Shown here: positions 30,873 through 31,242 of the stretch, piece by piece | How the letters are laid out: each line of letters starts with the position of its first letter | Position numbering within the stretch: the stretch's first letter is position 1 | NCBI GenBank assembly: GCA_006844635.1 | Contig: SPJO01000104.1 | Location: 1-31,242 of the forward strand | Source: Methylophilaceae bacterium | GTDB taxonomy: Bacteria > Pseudomonadota > Gammaproteobacteria > Burkholderiales > Methylophilaceae | Direction of reading: 5' to 3' | DNA length: 31,242 nucleotides | Program-made: the position numbers and the translations under genes | Notes under the pieces: generated by a model | What the model was told of the DNA's origin: nothing | The model's database searches: none | Seen by the model: only the letters and a program-made list of their open reading frames with translations

Positions 30873-31242
30873 TTAGTGAATAGAAATGACGTTGACACTA
30901 CTATCAGTCGTCATCTCTTCAGTTGGTGGTGCAAAATCAGTTAAGTTAATCCCTTTAACCGCTGCTTTATACTCGTCCATATTCGGCGTCCGTCCAAGAA
31001 TGGCTGACAGCACTACCACAGGGGTTGAAGCTAATAGTGACTCGCCTTTTTTCTCATTTGAATCTTCAACCACACGGCCTTGGAACAAGCGGGTTGATGT
31101 GGCCATCACCGTATCGCCTTTTTCAGCTTTTTCCTGATTACCCATACAGAGGTTACAACCTGGGCGCTCAAGATACATCATGTTTTGGTAGCTGGTCCGT
31201 GCCGTTTGTTTAGGCGCTGTGTCATCAAACTCAAAACCTGAG
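30873..31242 (-). CDS. acnB: Bifunctional aconitate hydratase 2 / 2-methylisocitrate dehydratase, C-terminal part (cut by window edge)
   Basis: The minus-strand frame is open to the window end and stops at 30873. The 122 visible residues begin SGFEFDDTAPKQTARTSYQN and include YLERPGCNLCMGN, with the CNLC pair that supplies two of the three cysteines of the [4Fe-4S] cluster in AcnB. ATSTRLFQGRVVED and VVLSAILGRTPNMDEYKAA are typical of the end of AcnB. The enzyme interconverts citrate and isocitrate in the TCA cycle and can dehydrate 2-methylisocitrate in the methylcitrate cycle. The first methionine within the window (31181) is not the start; the gene continues beyond the edge. Confidence 0.95.
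   Translation of the reverse strand, partial: SGFEFDDTAPKQTARTSYQNMMYLERPGCNLCMGNQEKAEKGDTVMATSTRLFQGRVVEDSNEKKGESLLASTPVVVLSAILGRTPNMDEYKAAVKGINLTDFAPPTEEMTTDSSVNVISIH

Overview
The window looks like chromosomal DNA of a beta-proteobacterium, most likely a methylotroph of the Methylophilaceae (Methylotenera/Methylophilus/Methylobacillus type). This is inferred from gene content: a homodimeric-type AceE, an E3 subunit with its own N-terminal lipoyl domain, a GH17/GT2 beta-glucan pair, the birA-coaX-SPOR order, AcnB, and moderate-to-low GC. I could run no database search. There are no tRNA or rRNA genes, no CRISPR array and no recognisable insertion sequence. The region reads as core chromosome with a few accessory-looking modules.

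Layout. (1) 1-1233: a Crp/Fnr regulator on the minus strand, then a 0.5 kb regulatory gap holding six tandem 10-bp CWTTTAA units. (2) 1234-5315: aceE-aceF with a strong palindromic terminator. (3) 5350-6485: a Nudix hydrolase overlapping a family-6 hypoxanthine/uracil-DNA glycosylase. (4) 6482-10623, minus strand: two coupled GH17 genes, one fused to a GT2 synthase, probably making or remodelling a periplasmic beta-glucan. (5) 10827-13258: a small secreted orphan and lpdA (E3), with a terminator that resembles the one after aceF. (6) 13273-15684, minus strand: birA-coaX-SPOR. (7) 15767-19305: glnS, cysK and an XRE-type regulator. (8) 19454-19975: a Kua/CarF/PEDS1-family lipid desaturase.

The right part continues: (9) 20071-22301: a c-di-GMP GGDEF-EAL protein behind a short terminated leader, convergent with msrA; (10) 22395-26029: a tight three-gene module of exported trypsin-like protease, FHA membrane protein and Y-family DNA polymerase, behind a promoter with an operator-like palindrome; (11) 26388-26978: a Cys/His-rich lipoprotein; (12) 27035-29074, minus strand: a TPMT methyltransferase fused to a membrane domain, plus a Ca2+/Na+ antiporter; (13) 29242-30860: a secreted DUF4124-(PAPEA)14-DUF1996 protein; (14) the 3' end of acnB at the right edge.

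How the parts relate. aceE, aceF and lpdA supply the three subunits of pyruvate dehydrogenase, although E3 lies 6 kb away from E1/E2; acnB belongs to the downstream TCA or methylcitrate pathway. birA and coaX serve biotin attachment and CoA synthesis, close to the acetyl-CoA-forming enzyme. The modules most worth following are the protease-FHA-polymerase operon, the plasmanyl-desaturase homologue, the TPMT-membrane fusion, and the phased 10-bp array upstream of aceE.
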